Shown here: piece after piece, positions 23,100 through 31,636 of the stretch
Numbering within the stretch: the first letter of the stretch is position 1
How the letters are laid out: each line of letters starts with the position of its first letter
Assembly: GCF_002092855.1 (NCBI RefSeq)
Contig: NZ_LVLC01000030.1
Location: 1-64,000, forward strand
Reading direction: 5' to 3'
Length of the DNA stretch: 64,000 bases
Source of the DNA: Campylobacter concisus
Lineage (GTDB): Bacteria > Campylobacterota > Campylobacteria > Campylobacterales > Campylobacteraceae
Position numbers and translations under genes: made by a program
The notes under the pieces: generated by a model
Database searches by the model: none
Told to the model about the DNA's origin: nothing
What the model saw: the letters and a program-made list of their open reading frames with translations, nothing else

Positions 23100-23143
23100 A
23101 AGATAACTTAAGGAGCGTGCAATGGTCGCGAATAACAGCCTAG
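23096..23143 (+). CDS. Possible 15-aa leader peptide
   Basis: AAAAGG is followed by ATG and 15 codons (MKDNLRSVQWSRITA), overlapping the next gene's start. It is too short to support on its own; translation could open the ribosome site at 23111-23116 for the gene at 23122. Confidence 0.25.
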   Translation: MKDNLRSVQWSRITA

Positions 23144-23340
23144 AAGCATACAACAAATTAAAGCCTGAGCTAAGCGGCAAACGTAGAGCCGTTTATGAAA
23201 TGTTTTGTGAACACAAAGAGGGTGCGACAAGACAAGAAATAGCACGCTGGTATAACGTAGCGATAAATAGCGTCTGCGGACGTGTAAATGAGCTAGTAGA
23301 GCGTGGCTATTTAATCGAAATCGGATCAAAAAAGACGTGA
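23122..23340 (+). CDS. Helix-turn-helix protein, 72 aa
   Basis: This 72-aa protein resembles a winged-helix domain: RRAVYEMFCEHKEGATRQEI, then ARWYNVAINSVCGRVNELVE and RGYLIEIG as the wing. It is probably a phage transcription or replication regulator. AAGGAG precedes the ATG. Confidence 0.7.
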   Translation: MVANNSLEAYNKLKPELSGKRRAVYEMFCEHKEGATRQEIARWYNVAINSVCGRVNELVERGYLIEIGSKKT

Positions 23341-23389
23341 TAAGCGGATGTAGCACGTCAATACTAAAACCAACTGAAAGGATAGCGTA

Positions 23390-23476
23390 ATGAATACTCC
23401 ATTATATCTTTTGGTGGCTCTTTGTGTTATGGCGATACTTGACACATTTATTGAAATTTGGAAAGGGCTAAGATGA
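23390..23476 (+). CDS. Micro-protein with one membrane helix, 28 aa
   Basis: GAAAGGATAGCGTAATG opens 28 codons with a hydrophobic run (YLLVALCVMAILDTFIEIW). The stop overlaps the ATG of the next gene, supporting translational coupling. Confidence 0.5.
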   Translation: MNTPLYLLVALCVMAILDTFIEIWKGLR

Positions 23477-23772
23477 GTGACACAAAAATAAAAGATATGT
23501 TTTTTGTTATCCCCGCCAAATGGGTTTTTGATAACGATTTTAAAGGTGGGGAGTTTAGGCTACTCCTTTATATTTTTTCTATTGCAGACAATGAGGGTGG
23601 AATTAACAAAACCATAGGGATGCTCGCTAGCGCAATACAAGAAAAAGAGAGCGTTATTTCAAAATATTTAAAACAATTATCGGAGCTTAACTATATTTCG
23701 GTTGCTCCTGAAAGAGCAAACTCATACGACCTTTACAGAAAAATTAAAATTTTAAAACTTTTTGAGGATTAA
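23473..23772 (+). CDS. Winged-helix phage protein, 99 aa
   Basis: The frame opens at a TTG (23458), but the ATG at 23473 after AAAGGG is the better start. The protein contains GGEFRLLLYIFSIADNEGG and a helix-turn-helix (MLASAIQEKESVISKYLKQL), as in replication-initiator or DnaD-like N-terminal domains. It precedes the replisome organizer by 3 bp and probably works with it. Confidence 0.65.
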   Translation: MSDTKIKDMFFVIPAKWVFDNDFKGGEFRLLLYIFSIADNEGGINKTIGMLASAIQEKESVISKYLKQLSELNYISVAPERANSYDLYRKIKILKLFED

Positions 23773-23775
23773 AAA

Positions 23776-24615
23776 ATGAGTAAAACATATTATTGGCTAA
23801 AGCTAAAAAAAGATTTTTTCGACGATCCTAAAATTTTAAAAATAAGGAGCGTAGCTGGTGGAGATACTTACACCTGCATCTATCTTAAGCTTTTATTAAA
23901 AAGCCTAGATAATGACGGTGTTATATTTTTTGATGGTATAGAGCCGACGATAGAAGCCGAGATCGCACTAAAAATAAGGGAGCAAGAGATAAATGTCAAA
24001 GCCGCTATGGCTATCTTTGAGAGCTTGGGATTGTTGCAAAAAGGCGAAGGCGAAGATGTGAGACTCCCCGAAGCAGCAAGCCTAAGTGGCAAAGAATGCG
24101 ACAGCGCAAAGAGAGTTAGGGAATTTAGAGCTAAACAAAAAGAGGTTAAAGCGTTACATTGTAACAGCGCGGTAACGAGCGGTAACGAAAACGTAACCCT
24201 AGAGAAAGAGTTAGAGAAAGAGAAAGAGTTAGAGACAGAAGAAGCTAACGCTTCTACGTGTGCGCATGCGTGCGAGAGCGAGAAAAAACCAGCTAAACGA
24301 TTTCAAAAACCAACGCTAGATGAACTAATCGCCTACAAGCAAAAAGCAAATTTAGCCCTAGTTGATTGTGAAGTCTTTTTTGACTTCTACGAAAGCAAAG
24401 GCTGGGTAGTTGGCAAAAATCCGATGAAAGACTGGCAAGCTACCATGAGAAACTGGGATCGCACAGAAAGAGAACGAGGGGGCAAGTGTAAAAACACACC
24501 AACCAATACAAGCGTAGTCCTAAGAGAAGCCCCAATGGCAGGCGAAATGGACGACGCATACTTTGAGAGAGTAGCAAACGAAATAATCAGCGGAGAAAGG
24601 AAAATGGCGTTATGA
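23776..24615 (+). CDS. Phage replisome organizer, 279 aa
   Basis: The N-terminal 120 residues match the phage replisome organizer domain (YYWLKLKKDFFDDPKILKIR; IYLKLLLKSLDNDGV; IFESLGLLQ). A low-complexity Glu/Lys linker follows (about 140-160), and the C-terminal part (FFDFYESKGWVVGKN, then MKDWQATMRNW) is the usual tail of such initiators. It should bind the phage origin and recruit helicase; iteron-like repeats lie within the gene at 24153-24197, as in lambda O. Confidence 0.85.
   Translation: MSKTYYWLKLKKDFFDDPKILKIRSVAGGDTYTCIYLKLLLKSLDNDGVIFFDGIEPTIEAEIALKIREQEINVKAAMAIFESLGLLQKGEGEDVRLPEAASLSGKECDSAKRVREFRAKQKEVKALHCNSAVTSGNENVTLEKELEKEKELETEEANASTCAHACESEKKPAKRFQKPTLDELIAYKQKANLALVDCEVFFDFYESKGWVVGKNPMKDWQATMRNWDRTERERGGKCKNTPTNTSVVLREAPMAGEMDDAYFERVANEIISGERKMAL
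24153..24197 (+). other. Candidate phage replication origin (iterons)
   Basis: GTTAC-ATT-GTAAC (24153-24165) is followed by the tandem 10-mer GCGGTAACGA twice (24169-24188) and ACGTAACC. GTAAC cores begin at 24161, 24172, 24182 and 24193, a 10-11 bp spacing that puts them on one face of the helix. A purine-rich repeat follows at about 24200-24245. Confidence 0.5.
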
Positions 24616-25250
24616 GCGATAGAGAACAAATCATTTGTGAATTATATGGCGATAGCAAGGGATTTTTACCATCTGCGAGGCTAGCTAAATACTCTTTGCT
24701 TTTAAAAAACGTGGCTACAAGCGAGCTAATTAATTTTTCAGTCTTCGCTGAGAAATATCGCAAAGAATATCAAAACACAGACGCTTTGCTTTTTCGTGCA
24801 ACTATGGAGTGGAGCAAGATCGTGTTTTTAAAAATGCGAGAAAAGGGACTTAGATTTTTTAACGACGTAGATACACTAGCGGCGTTTTGCAAAGAAATTT
24901 ACAGAGGCACAAGGCTTTGCAATGGTGGAACTGGTAGCGGTTTTTTAGAAAGCACAATAATTTCAGTTGATGCAAACGGCGTTTTAAGAAACGAGTGCGT
25001 ATTAGAAAACGGCGTATTTCAACGCCTAACAAGCGACGAAGAAACGCACTTGTTTGAATACCTGCTAGAGCACCAAGAAAAAATAGGCGTAGTGCAAATC
25101 AAGACAAGAGAAAGCGAAGTAAAACAAGCCCAAATAGCGGCAAATAACGCAAATTTACTCCCAGCTGATCCAGACGCACCGCTCAAAATGAGCGACGAGA
25201 CACGCCAAAAATTTTTAGAGATACGTAAAAATATTGCAAAGAGAGCGTGA
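24612..25250 (+). CDS. Hypothetical phage protein, 212 aa, next to initiator
   Basis: The family is not recognised. The start overlaps the replisome organizer stop (ATGA). The N-terminal half is helical (LPSARLAKYSLLLKNVATSE) and a Gly-rich NGGTGSGFLEST lies near the middle. Position suggests a replication accessory factor such as a helicase loader, but no Walker motif is present. Confidence 0.6.
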   Translation: MSDREQIICELYGDSKGFLPSARLAKYSLLLKNVATSELINFSVFAEKYRKEYQNTDALLFRATMEWSKIVFLKMREKGLRFFNDVDTLAAFCKEIYRGTRLCNGGTGSGFLESTIISVDANGVLRNECVLENGVFQRLTSDEETHLFEYLLEHQEKIGVVQIKTRESEVKQAQIAANNANLLPADPDAPLKMSDETRQKFLEIRKNIAKRA

Positions 25251-25251
25251 G

Positions 25252-25863
25252 ATGAAAATTCTAAATCTTTTTGCAGGACTTGGTGGTAATCGCAAGTTTT
25301 GGGACGACATAGCAAAAGAAAAAGGCATAAGCATAGAAGTAACTGCCGTTGAGTTTGATCCTGAAATAGCAAAGGTTTATTCAAAACGCTATCCAAACGA
25401 CAATGTGATAGTAGGCGACGCTTGGGACTATGCTGCTAAAAATTACTTAGATTTTGATTTTATATGGGCTAGCCCTCCGTGTCAAAGTCACAGCAGGCTA
25501 AATTTTTGTAATAACTCACGCAATGAGGCAACGAGAGTTTTGCCAGATTTTAGGCTTTATGAGCTTATATCTTATCTTAAGACGTTTTGCAAAAAGGCTT
25601 TTGTAGTTGAGAATGTATTGCCATATTACGAGCCACTCATAAAGCCGACCACTTAGATAGGTAGGCATTATTTTTGGAGTAGTTTTGCACTTGATGGGAT
25701 AAATACTCCATCCTTTAGAGTGATAAAGCACGTAAAAAATGCAGACTTTAAAGATTTTAGCTTAGACGAATTTAAGATAAAAAACAAACGTCAAGCCATA
25801 AGAAACGAAGTTGATTACGAGATAGGCAAAAAGATATTTGAACGTTACTTGGAGAGCAAATGA
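25252..25863 (+). pseudogene. Cytosine-C5 DNA methyltransferase with amber stop
   Basis: The first 134 codons contain motif I (NLFAGLGGNR), the catalytic PCQ of motif IV (WASPPCQSHS) and ENV of motif VI (AFVVENVLPYY). A TAG at 25654-25656 interrupts the frame, yet the same frame continues for 68 codons with IGRHYFWSSF, a conserved continuation in this family, up to TGA at 25861. The intact enzyme would be 203 aa, short for a Dcm, as in some phage orphan enzymes. A CAG-to-TAG change would explain it; suppression cannot be excluded. Confidence 0.85.
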
Positions 25864-26045
25864 AAGCCGTATATATCACAATAGCCGAAAGCAGAGCTAG
25901 CATAATCGCAAAGGTAGCAGACGAAAATAAAAAGATACTTGATAGCTTTGAGATAAGCCGTAAGGATGCAAGCGGAGTACTTGAAATAATGAGAAAGTGG
26001 AACGAGAAACACAAGGATGAAAAGGAGGTTAGCCTTGATATATAA
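25860..26045 (+). CDS. Small phage protein, 61 aa
   Basis: The ATG overlaps the upstream stop (ATGA). A beta-strand start (KAVYITIAESRASIIAKV) is followed by a charged helix. Function unknown; it overlaps the adenine methyltransferase start region. Confidence 0.55.
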   Translation: MKAVYITIAESRASIIAKVADENKKILDSFEISRKDASGVLEIMRKWNEKHKDEKEVSLDI

Positions 26046-26874
26046 CTCTGCCCCTTTGCCATTTCAAGGGCAAAAAAGAAACTTTATTAAAAAATTTAGG
26101 GAGCTAATAAAAGACGAGTTTAGGGCACACCGAAACGGAATTTTTATCGACGCTTTTGGTGGCTCTGGTCTGCTTAGTCACAATATAAAGCAAATTTATC
26201 CTAACGCAAGGGTAATTTACAATGACTACGATAATTACAGCGAAAGGTTGGCAAACATAGAGGTAACAAACGAGATTTTACGATCGATAGCACCTATCAC
26301 AGAAAAATATAAAAAAAATGAAAAAGTAAGTGAAGAGGATAGAGAAAAAATTATAAAAATCATAGATGAGTATATAAAAAGAGGATATTTTATCGACTGG
26401 CTAACGCTTAGCTCAAAGCTTCTTTTTAGTGGCAAATATGCTCATAATGAAGATGAATTTAAAAAAGAAAAAACGTTTTTTTTAGTCAACCCAAATGCGA
26501 CTTTATATCAAGCAAATGGCTATTTAAAAGGCGTTGAGATAGTTCGCAAAGATGCGATGGAGTTGATAAAAGAATTTGAAAATGAAGACGTTGTATTGAT
26601 TTTAGATCCGCCATATTTGCAAACAAACAAAGCAGGCTATAAGTGCTTTTGGGGGCTAAGAGATTTTTTAAAGTTAATTAGACTAGTAAGGGAGCCTTTT
26701 ATATTTTTCTCGAGTGAAAATAGCGACATCTTGCCATACATAGACGACCTAATAGAGTGTGGCAATGAAGTTTTTAGAGGATATAGCCTAAAACAAGCAA
26801 TTTTAACTAATGGACAAGCAAAGACTGATTATATGATCTATAAGAGCGGAGCAAGGGGACTATTTTGCGACTAA
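26035..26874 (+). CDS. Phage N6-adenine DNA methyltransferase (D12 class)
   Basis: About 279 aa with Dam/D12-class motifs: PLPFQGQKRNF near the N-terminus, the S-adenosylmethionine loop IDAFGGSGLLSHN and the catalytic LDPPY near residue 190. An upstream ATG (26017) exists, but AAGGAGG lies inside that extension and fits a TTG at 26035. Likely role: self-modification against host restriction, or phage regulation. The target sequence is unknown. Confidence 0.85.
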   Translation: MIYNSAPLPFQGQKRNFIKKFRELIKDEFRAHRNGIFIDAFGGSGLLSHNIKQIYPNARVIYNDYDNYSERLANIEVTNEILRSIAPITEKYKKNEKVSEEDREKIIKIIDEYIKRGYFIDWLTLSSKLLFSGKYAHNEDEFKKEKTFFLVNPNATLYQANGYLKGVEIVRKDAMELIKEFENEDVVLILDPPYLQTNKAGYKCFWGLRDFLKLIRLVREPFIFFSSENSDILPYIDDLIECGNEVFRGYSLKQAILTNGQAKTDYMIYKSGARGLFCD

Positions 26875-27125
26875 CTAGAAGTGAAAATAAAGCCTACCAA
26901 CTAAGACTACTTGAAGCGTATCCGCTTTGTCAAATATGCGAGGAGCAACAAAGCATAGAGTGCCACCACGTAAGATATGGCAGATTTGGAGCAGATAAGG
27001 ACGACAGCAAGCAAATAGCCGTTTGTAGAGAGTGTCATCAATGGTGTCACGCTCACAAACACGAGAGTATAGAAAAATACGAGGAGGTAGCTGATGAGAA
27101 TTGGCAACGTTTCGGCGATTGTTAG
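26865..27125 (+). CDS. Small HNH-like zinc-finger protein, 86 aa
   Basis: Paired cysteines (PLCQIC and VCREC), a central ECHHVRYGRFGADKDD and a final CHQWCHAHKH give the layout of a small HNH/treble-clef nuclease. The TTG start follows AAGGGGAC and overlaps the methyltransferase end. HNH genes just before terminase often assist packaging; here the terminase is five genes further on, so this is a guess. Confidence 0.7.
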   Translation: MRLTRSENKAYQLRLLEAYPLCQICEEQQSIECHHVRYGRFGADKDDSKQIAVCRECHQWCHAHKHESIEKYEEVADENWQRFGDC

Positions 27126-27474
27126 GAACAAATACCACAACCGAAAGACCAAAGGCTTTGATAGTGCTAAGGAGTGGCGCAGAAACCAAGAGCTAGAAAC
27201 CCTACAAAGAGCTGGGGAGATAAGCGAGTTAAACCGCCAAGTGCCTTTTACACTTATGCCGAGCTACACAATATCAGATGAAACAACCAAGCAAGGCTTT
27301 AGAACGATACGTGAGATCAGATACATAGCAGATTTTACCTATCGCCTTAAAAACGGCAAGAAGATAATAGAGGACGTAAAAGGAATGCAAACGGACGTTT
27401 TCAAGATAAAACGAAAACTACTAGAGAGAAAAATAGCCCTTGGAGTAATAGAGGGCGAGTTTAGGATTTATTAG
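27094..27474 (+). CDS. DUF1064 nuclease-like phage protein
   Basis: This 126-aa protein shows the DUF1064 pattern: NKYHNRKTKGFDSAKEWRRN, LQRAGEISELNRQVPFTL, YIADFTYR and the catalytic-type IIEDVKGMQT. DUF1064 belongs to the PD-(D/E)XK nuclease clan, with a proposed resolvase-like role in phages. It overlaps the HNH-like gene by 32 bp; GAGGAGGTAGCTG precedes its ATG. Confidence 0.85.
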   Translation: MRIGNVSAIVRNKYHNRKTKGFDSAKEWRRNQELETLQRAGEISELNRQVPFTLMPSYTISDETTKQGFRTIREIRYIADFTYRLKNGKKIIEDVKGMQTDVFKIKRKLLERKIALGVIEGEFRIY

Positions 27475-27478
27475 ATAA

Positions 27479-27838
27479 ATGGATTTGCCTAATTTAAAAC
27501 ATTTAGACGTATTTTATGCCGTGCTCGATAAGTTTTACCCAGGCTGGGAAAAGCGAGAAGATCATTATTACCTAACGGAAATTTCGTTTTTAATAAGGGA
27601 GGTGTTAAATAGCCCTTATACGGACGAAACCGTTATTAATAATCTAAGAGTAAGTGAGGTAAAGAAATACCAAGCAGAGCTTAACACACTATTAAATACG
27701 CCTAAAGAATTTTTAGATTGGGTATTAAAACATAGAATGACAGCAAGTAGGAGCAAGATGTGCCAAAGTAAATATTTAAGCACGAAACCTAAACGCAAAT
27801 ACAAAAAGAAAAAATATCAACAACTGACTTTATTTTAG
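27479..27838 (+). CDS. Hypothetical phage protein, 119 aa
   Basis: Unknown family. The C-terminus is strongly basic (KPKRKYKKKKYQQLTLF) and the final QLTLF resembles a beta-clamp-binding peptide (QL-x-LF), which would link it to DNA replication. This is a motif-level suggestion only. Confidence 0.55.
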   Translation: MDLPNLKHLDVFYAVLDKFYPGWEKREDHYYLTEISFLIREVLNSPYTDETVINNLRVSEVKKYQAELNTLLNTPKEFLDWVLKHRMTASRSKMCQSKYLSTKPKRKYKKKKYQQLTLF

Positions 27839-27847
27839 GGGTAGAGA

Positions 27848-28333
27848 TTGGGAAAATTAAAATTAACCGACAAGACGAAAGAGCAAATAATAGCTGATTA
27901 TAAAGCAGGGGTAAGCCAAAATCAACTAGCAAAAAATTACAAGCTAAGCCCAGCGACTATTAATAAGCTATGTAAGAATATCCCTCAAGAAAATGTCGAA
28001 ATAGTGAATACTTTAGTGAATACTGCGATAGCGACAAATAGGGCGTTAGAGGGTAAAAGCCAAATAGAAGTGAATAGTATTGAGCGAATAGTAGATGAAA
28101 GGACTAAGCATTTGCTCTATTTTCAGAACGCAGCGCTTAGAAATCAGAAAATAGCGGATGAAATGCTAGAGATGAGCGATAAGATAGCAGACGTTGAAGC
28201 TCACAGTAGGATAACAGCTAGGAATAAAGAAACCATATTTGGGAAAGAGCCACAAACGATTATCAACAACACCAACGCACAGCAAAACGAAGTAACCGAA
28301 ATTAGGCGAACGATAGTAAAGCTGGATAAATGA
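27848..28333 (+). CDS. Putative terminase small subunit, 161 aa
   Basis: The N-terminus carries a helix-turn-helix (EQIIADYKAGVSQNQLAKNY, then KLSPATINKLC) and the rest is helical. The gene directly precedes and overlaps the large terminase by 4 bp, so a DNA-recognising small subunit is the natural reading. The start is TTG at 27848 after AGGGGTAGAG. Confidence 0.7.
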   Translation: MGKLKLTDKTKEQIIADYKAGVSQNQLAKNYKLSPATINKLCKNIPQENVEIVNTLVNTAIATNRALEGKSQIEVNSIERIVDERTKHLLYFQNAALRNQKIADEMLEMSDKIADVEAHSRITARNKETIFGKEPQTIINNTNAQQNEVTEIRRTIVKLDK

Positions 28334-29550
28334 TAATAGATTTAAACACTGCCCCTATATTCGAGCCACTACTGGAAAGCAAAAGATATAAAGGGGCTAA
28401 AGGCGGACGTGGTAGCGGTAAAAGCCACTTTTTTGCCGAGTGTATAATTGAGGCAATGTTAATCAACCCAGACGCTCGCATAGTTTGTATAAGAGAAATA
28501 CAACGATCGTTAAAATTTTCATCAAAAGCCCTAATAGAAAGCAAGATAAGCAGCTTAGGGGTAAGTGAATATTTTGAGATAACACTAACCGAAATTAGAG
28601 CTAAGCGTGGCAATGGGTTAATAATTTTTCAAGGTATGCAAGATCATACCGCCGATAGTATAAAATCGTTAGAGGGCTTTGATATTGCGTGGGTGGAGGA
28701 AGCACAAAATCTAAGTAAGCGAAGCCTAGAGCTTTTACGTCCAACTATACGCAAGGAAAACTCCGAGCTTTGGTTTAGCTGGAACCCTGAAAACGAAACG
28801 GACGCAGTGGATAGCTTTTTTAAACAAATGCAGGATAACCACGCAACCGATTATATTTTAATACATGCAAATTTTAACGATAACCCGTTTTTGCCCGAGG
28901 AACTAAATAAAGAGCAAGAATACGACCGCAAGTTTAACCCTAGCACTTACGAGCATATATGGCTAGGTGGGTACAATACCAAGAGCAATGCACTAATTTT
29001 CAAAGGCAAATTTAGAGTAGAGAGCTTTAACACGGACGGATTGGGTAATCCTTATCACGGCTTAGACTTCGGCTTTGCCAACGATCCGACAGCGGCAGTA
29101 AGGTGTTATATACACGACCGAAAACTATATATAAGCCACGAGGCTGGAGCGGTAGGGCTAGAGCTTGATTATACGGCGGAGTTTCTAAAAGAACGTATCG
29201 AAAATATACATAAATATGTAATAAGAGCCGACAATGCACGCCCTGAAAGCATAAGCTATCTAAAAAGGCACGGACTAAGCATGATAACGCCGACAATAAA
29301 AGGCAAAGGCAGTATAGAGGATGGCATCGAGTATATACGCAGTTTTGAAGCAATTATAATACACGAGCGCTGCATAGAAACGGCACGAGAATTTAGACTA
29401 TACAGCTACAAAACAGACCCACATAGCGGCGATATATTACCACAAATACTAGATGAAAATAACCACTACATAGACGCATTACGTTACGCCCTAGAGCCAC
29501 TAATAAAAAGCAAAACAACAATTTGGGGACACATTACAAGCCGAAGCTAA
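28330..29550 (+). CDS. Terminase large subunit
   Basis: This 406-aa packaging motor (PBSX/Terminase_3 type) has Walker A GGRGSGKS (residues 25-32), Walker B FDIAWVEEAQ (about 117-126) and a C-terminal nuclease domain (GLDFGFANDPTA; DNARPES; NNHYIDALRYAL). It cuts and pumps DNA into proheads through the portal. Length is normal and the frame is intact. Confidence 0.95.
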   Translation: MIIDLNTAPIFEPLLESKRYKGAKGGRGSGKSHFFAECIIEAMLINPDARIVCIREIQRSLKFSSKALIESKISSLGVSEYFEITLTEIRAKRGNGLIIFQGMQDHTADSIKSLEGFDIAWVEEAQNLSKRSLELLRPTIRKENSELWFSWNPENETDAVDSFFKQMQDNHATDYILIHANFNDNPFLPEELNKEQEYDRKFNPSTYEHIWLGGYNTKSNALIFKGKFRVESFNTDGLGNPYHGLDFGFANDPTAAVRCYIHDRKLYISHEAGAVGLELDYTAEFLKERIENIHKYVIRADNARPESISYLKRHGLSMITPTIKGKGSIEDGIEYIRSFEAIIIHERCIETAREFRLYSYKTDPHSGDILPQILDENNHYIDALRYALEPLIKSKTTIWGHITSRS

Positions 29551-29595
29551 CGCCCAAAAACGCCTTATTATTAATCAAAAATAAAAGGCGGAATA

Positions 29596-30831
29596 ATGGG
29601 GCAAAAAATAACCGATAGCTTAGAAAACCTAGTAACCAAAATGGGACAAATGACGGCGAATAGAGATTATACGCCGTTAATAGTCAAAAATACACAGCTT
29701 TTAAACGCTTACAACAACGGCTGGATAGCTAAACGCTACATTAAAAAGACAATAGGCGATATGCTAAAAATGGGGCGTGAAATCGACTGGGGGAATATAG
29801 ACGAGGAACGCAAAAAAGAGTATTACGACACTTGTAATAAGCTAGAGATAGACGGCGTTATTAAAGACCTGCTTTTTAACGTTTTGCTTTATGGCGAGGC
29901 GGCGATATTAGCCGTAACTGACGCAAGCGAGGAAACCTATCAACTCCCATTAATGCCAAATGAAACAATTAAACAATTTATCGTATTCGGTAAGGGCGAA
30001 TTTAAAGCAAGAAATGCAGAGCATAAATTTAACCGACCTAGCCTTTATGATGTAAAGGGGGTTAAGACACACATCAGCCGTCTTTGTATAGTACAAGGGG
30101 GCATTAAGAGCTACGGCATAGAACAGCGTGAAAGCATAAGTGATATAGCCACCGCCCTTGATGTGATAAAGATGTTTGACACTATCACACTAAGCGTTAG
30201 CGACTTGATCGAGGAGTGCAAAATAGACGTATATAAAATGCACGGATATAACGAGCAAATAGCGACTGGTAATGAAGACGAAATTTTAAAACGCTTAAAA
30301 TTAATCAATTCAGCAAAAAGCTACACCAACGCAATAGCTATGGATATGGAGGACGACTATTTAACAAAGGAAAATAACCTAACTGGGATAGCCGAGCTTT
30401 GGAGTAAGAGTTGTATTGTGGTAGCTGGAGCATTAAACCGCCCTATTAGTATACTATTTGGCGAGGGGGCTGGCGGTTTTAGTAGTGGTGAAGAAGACAA
30501 CCGAGCATATTATGAAACTATCAACGAATTACAAAACACACTATTACGCCCAGTTTATGACTTCATCGATCCGTTTGTCCTAGGCGAAAATTTAGAATAC
30601 GATTTTTACAGCATAGACAGCCTAAACGATAAAGAAAAAGCCGAAATTTTAAACGTAAAAAGCACGGCACTTGGAAATTTGCTAGACAAGGGCGTAATAA
30701 CCGAAGCGATAATTTTAAAAGAGCTAAAAGATGAGGGCTTGATTAAGAACATAAGCGCCGAGGATATAACCGAAGCCGAGCTATTAGCCCAAAAGTTAGA
30801 CGAGCCAAATGATGAAACCGACCTTATCTGA
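29596..30831 (+). CDS. Portal protein (DUF1073-like)
   Basis: This 411-aa protein lies directly after the terminase and shows DUF1073-type segments (YNNGWIAKRYIKKTIGDM; LFGEGAGGFSSGEEDNRAYY). DUF1073 proteins form the dodecameric portal in phages of this morphotype. GGCGGAATA precedes the ATG, and the end overlaps the minor head gene by 23 bp. Confidence 0.85.
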   Translation: MGQKITDSLENLVTKMGQMTANRDYTPLIVKNTQLLNAYNNGWIAKRYIKKTIGDMLKMGREIDWGNIDEERKKEYYDTCNKLEIDGVIKDLLFNVLLYGEAAILAVTDASEETYQLPLMPNETIKQFIVFGKGEFKARNAEHKFNRPSLYDVKGVKTHISRLCIVQGGIKSYGIEQRESISDIATALDVIKMFDTITLSVSDLIEECKIDVYKMHGYNEQIATGNEDEILKRLKLINSAKSYTNAIAMDMEDDYLTKENNLTGIAELWSKSCIVVAGALNRPISILFGEGAGGFSSGEEDNRAYYETINELQNTLLRPVYDFIDPFVLGENLEYDFYSIDSLNDKEKAEILNVKSTALGNLLDKGVITEAIILKELKDEGLIKNISAEDITEAELLAQKLDEPNDETDLI

Positions 30832-31636
30832 ACTATTTAGCAAGAAACGCAATAAAGAGTTTAAGCCAGTGCAGCCTAGCAAGCGTGCAGAGGTTAAATA
30901 TCGCAACGCTTTATTATTACTAATCGCCTCTTTAAAGACGGCGCTATTAAAAAGGCTTAGAGCGTTTTTGCTGGGTAATCCTAGCGACGCCGAAATAATA
31001 GAACACACAACCCAAATATTAGACGGATTACGAAAAGCCGACACATTAGACTACGCAAAAAGACTAAGCCAAAGCGTAGTTAGTGCAGTAAATGAAACCA
31101 ACAAAGAGCGACTAATCCAAAACGTGCAAAAAGGCACGGATATAGACCTAACCCCGCTTGTAGGCGATACCGCCGTAAAAGCAAAACTAGACGAATACGT
31201 AGCCAAAAATGTGAGCTTGATAACCTCGGTTAAAAATGACTATCTAAGCGACGTGGAAAAAGCGATAAGAGAGAGCTATTTAAAAAACGGCAGGGCTGAA
31301 AATTTAGCCACGATCATACACGAACGTACGGGCGTAAGTAAAAGCAGGGCTAGGCTAATAGCTAGAGATCAGACGGCAAAGATTAACGCAGAGCTAGACC
31401 AAGAACGTATGCAAAATCTAGGCGTTAAGCTCTATATTTGGCAAACGGCTAAAGATGAAAGGGTAAGGCACACGCACGCGAATATGCAAGGCGTGCTATG
31501 TCGTTTTGATGATGATAGCGTATATAGCAAGGACGGCGGCAAAACGTGGATAAAACGAGAAGCGGACAAGCCGAAATGCAAGCCTGGCGTTGATATACAA
31601 TGTCGATGTTTTGCAAAAGCGATTTTAGGGGCATAA
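30809..31636 (+). CDS. Mu gpF-like minor head protein
   Basis: This 275-aa protein has the SPP1 gp7/Mu gpF C-terminal signature: RARLIARDQTAKINAELDQ, WQTAKDERVRHTHANMQG and a final PGVDIQCRCFAKAIL. It is thought to sit near the portal and help head assembly or DNA delivery. Two adjacent ATGs can serve as start. Confidence 0.88.
   Translation: MMKPTLSELFSKKRNKEFKPVQPSKRAEVKYRNALLLLIASLKTALLKRLRAFLLGNPSDAEIIEHTTQILDGLRKADTLDYAKRLSQSVVSAVNETNKERLIQNVQKGTDIDLTPLVGDTAVKAKLDEYVAKNVSLITSVKNDYLSDVEKAIRESYLKNGRAENLATIIHERTGVSKSRARLIARDQTAKINAELDQERMQNLGVKLYIWQTAKDERVRHTHANMQGVLCRFDDDSVYSKDGGKTWIKREADKPKCKPGVDIQCRCFAKAILGA

Noticed and set aside
29596-30831. Anti-CBASS Acb1-like function for the DUF1073 protein
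   Set aside because: Some database labels link this family name to Acb1, but position between terminase and minor head gene and length point to a portal.
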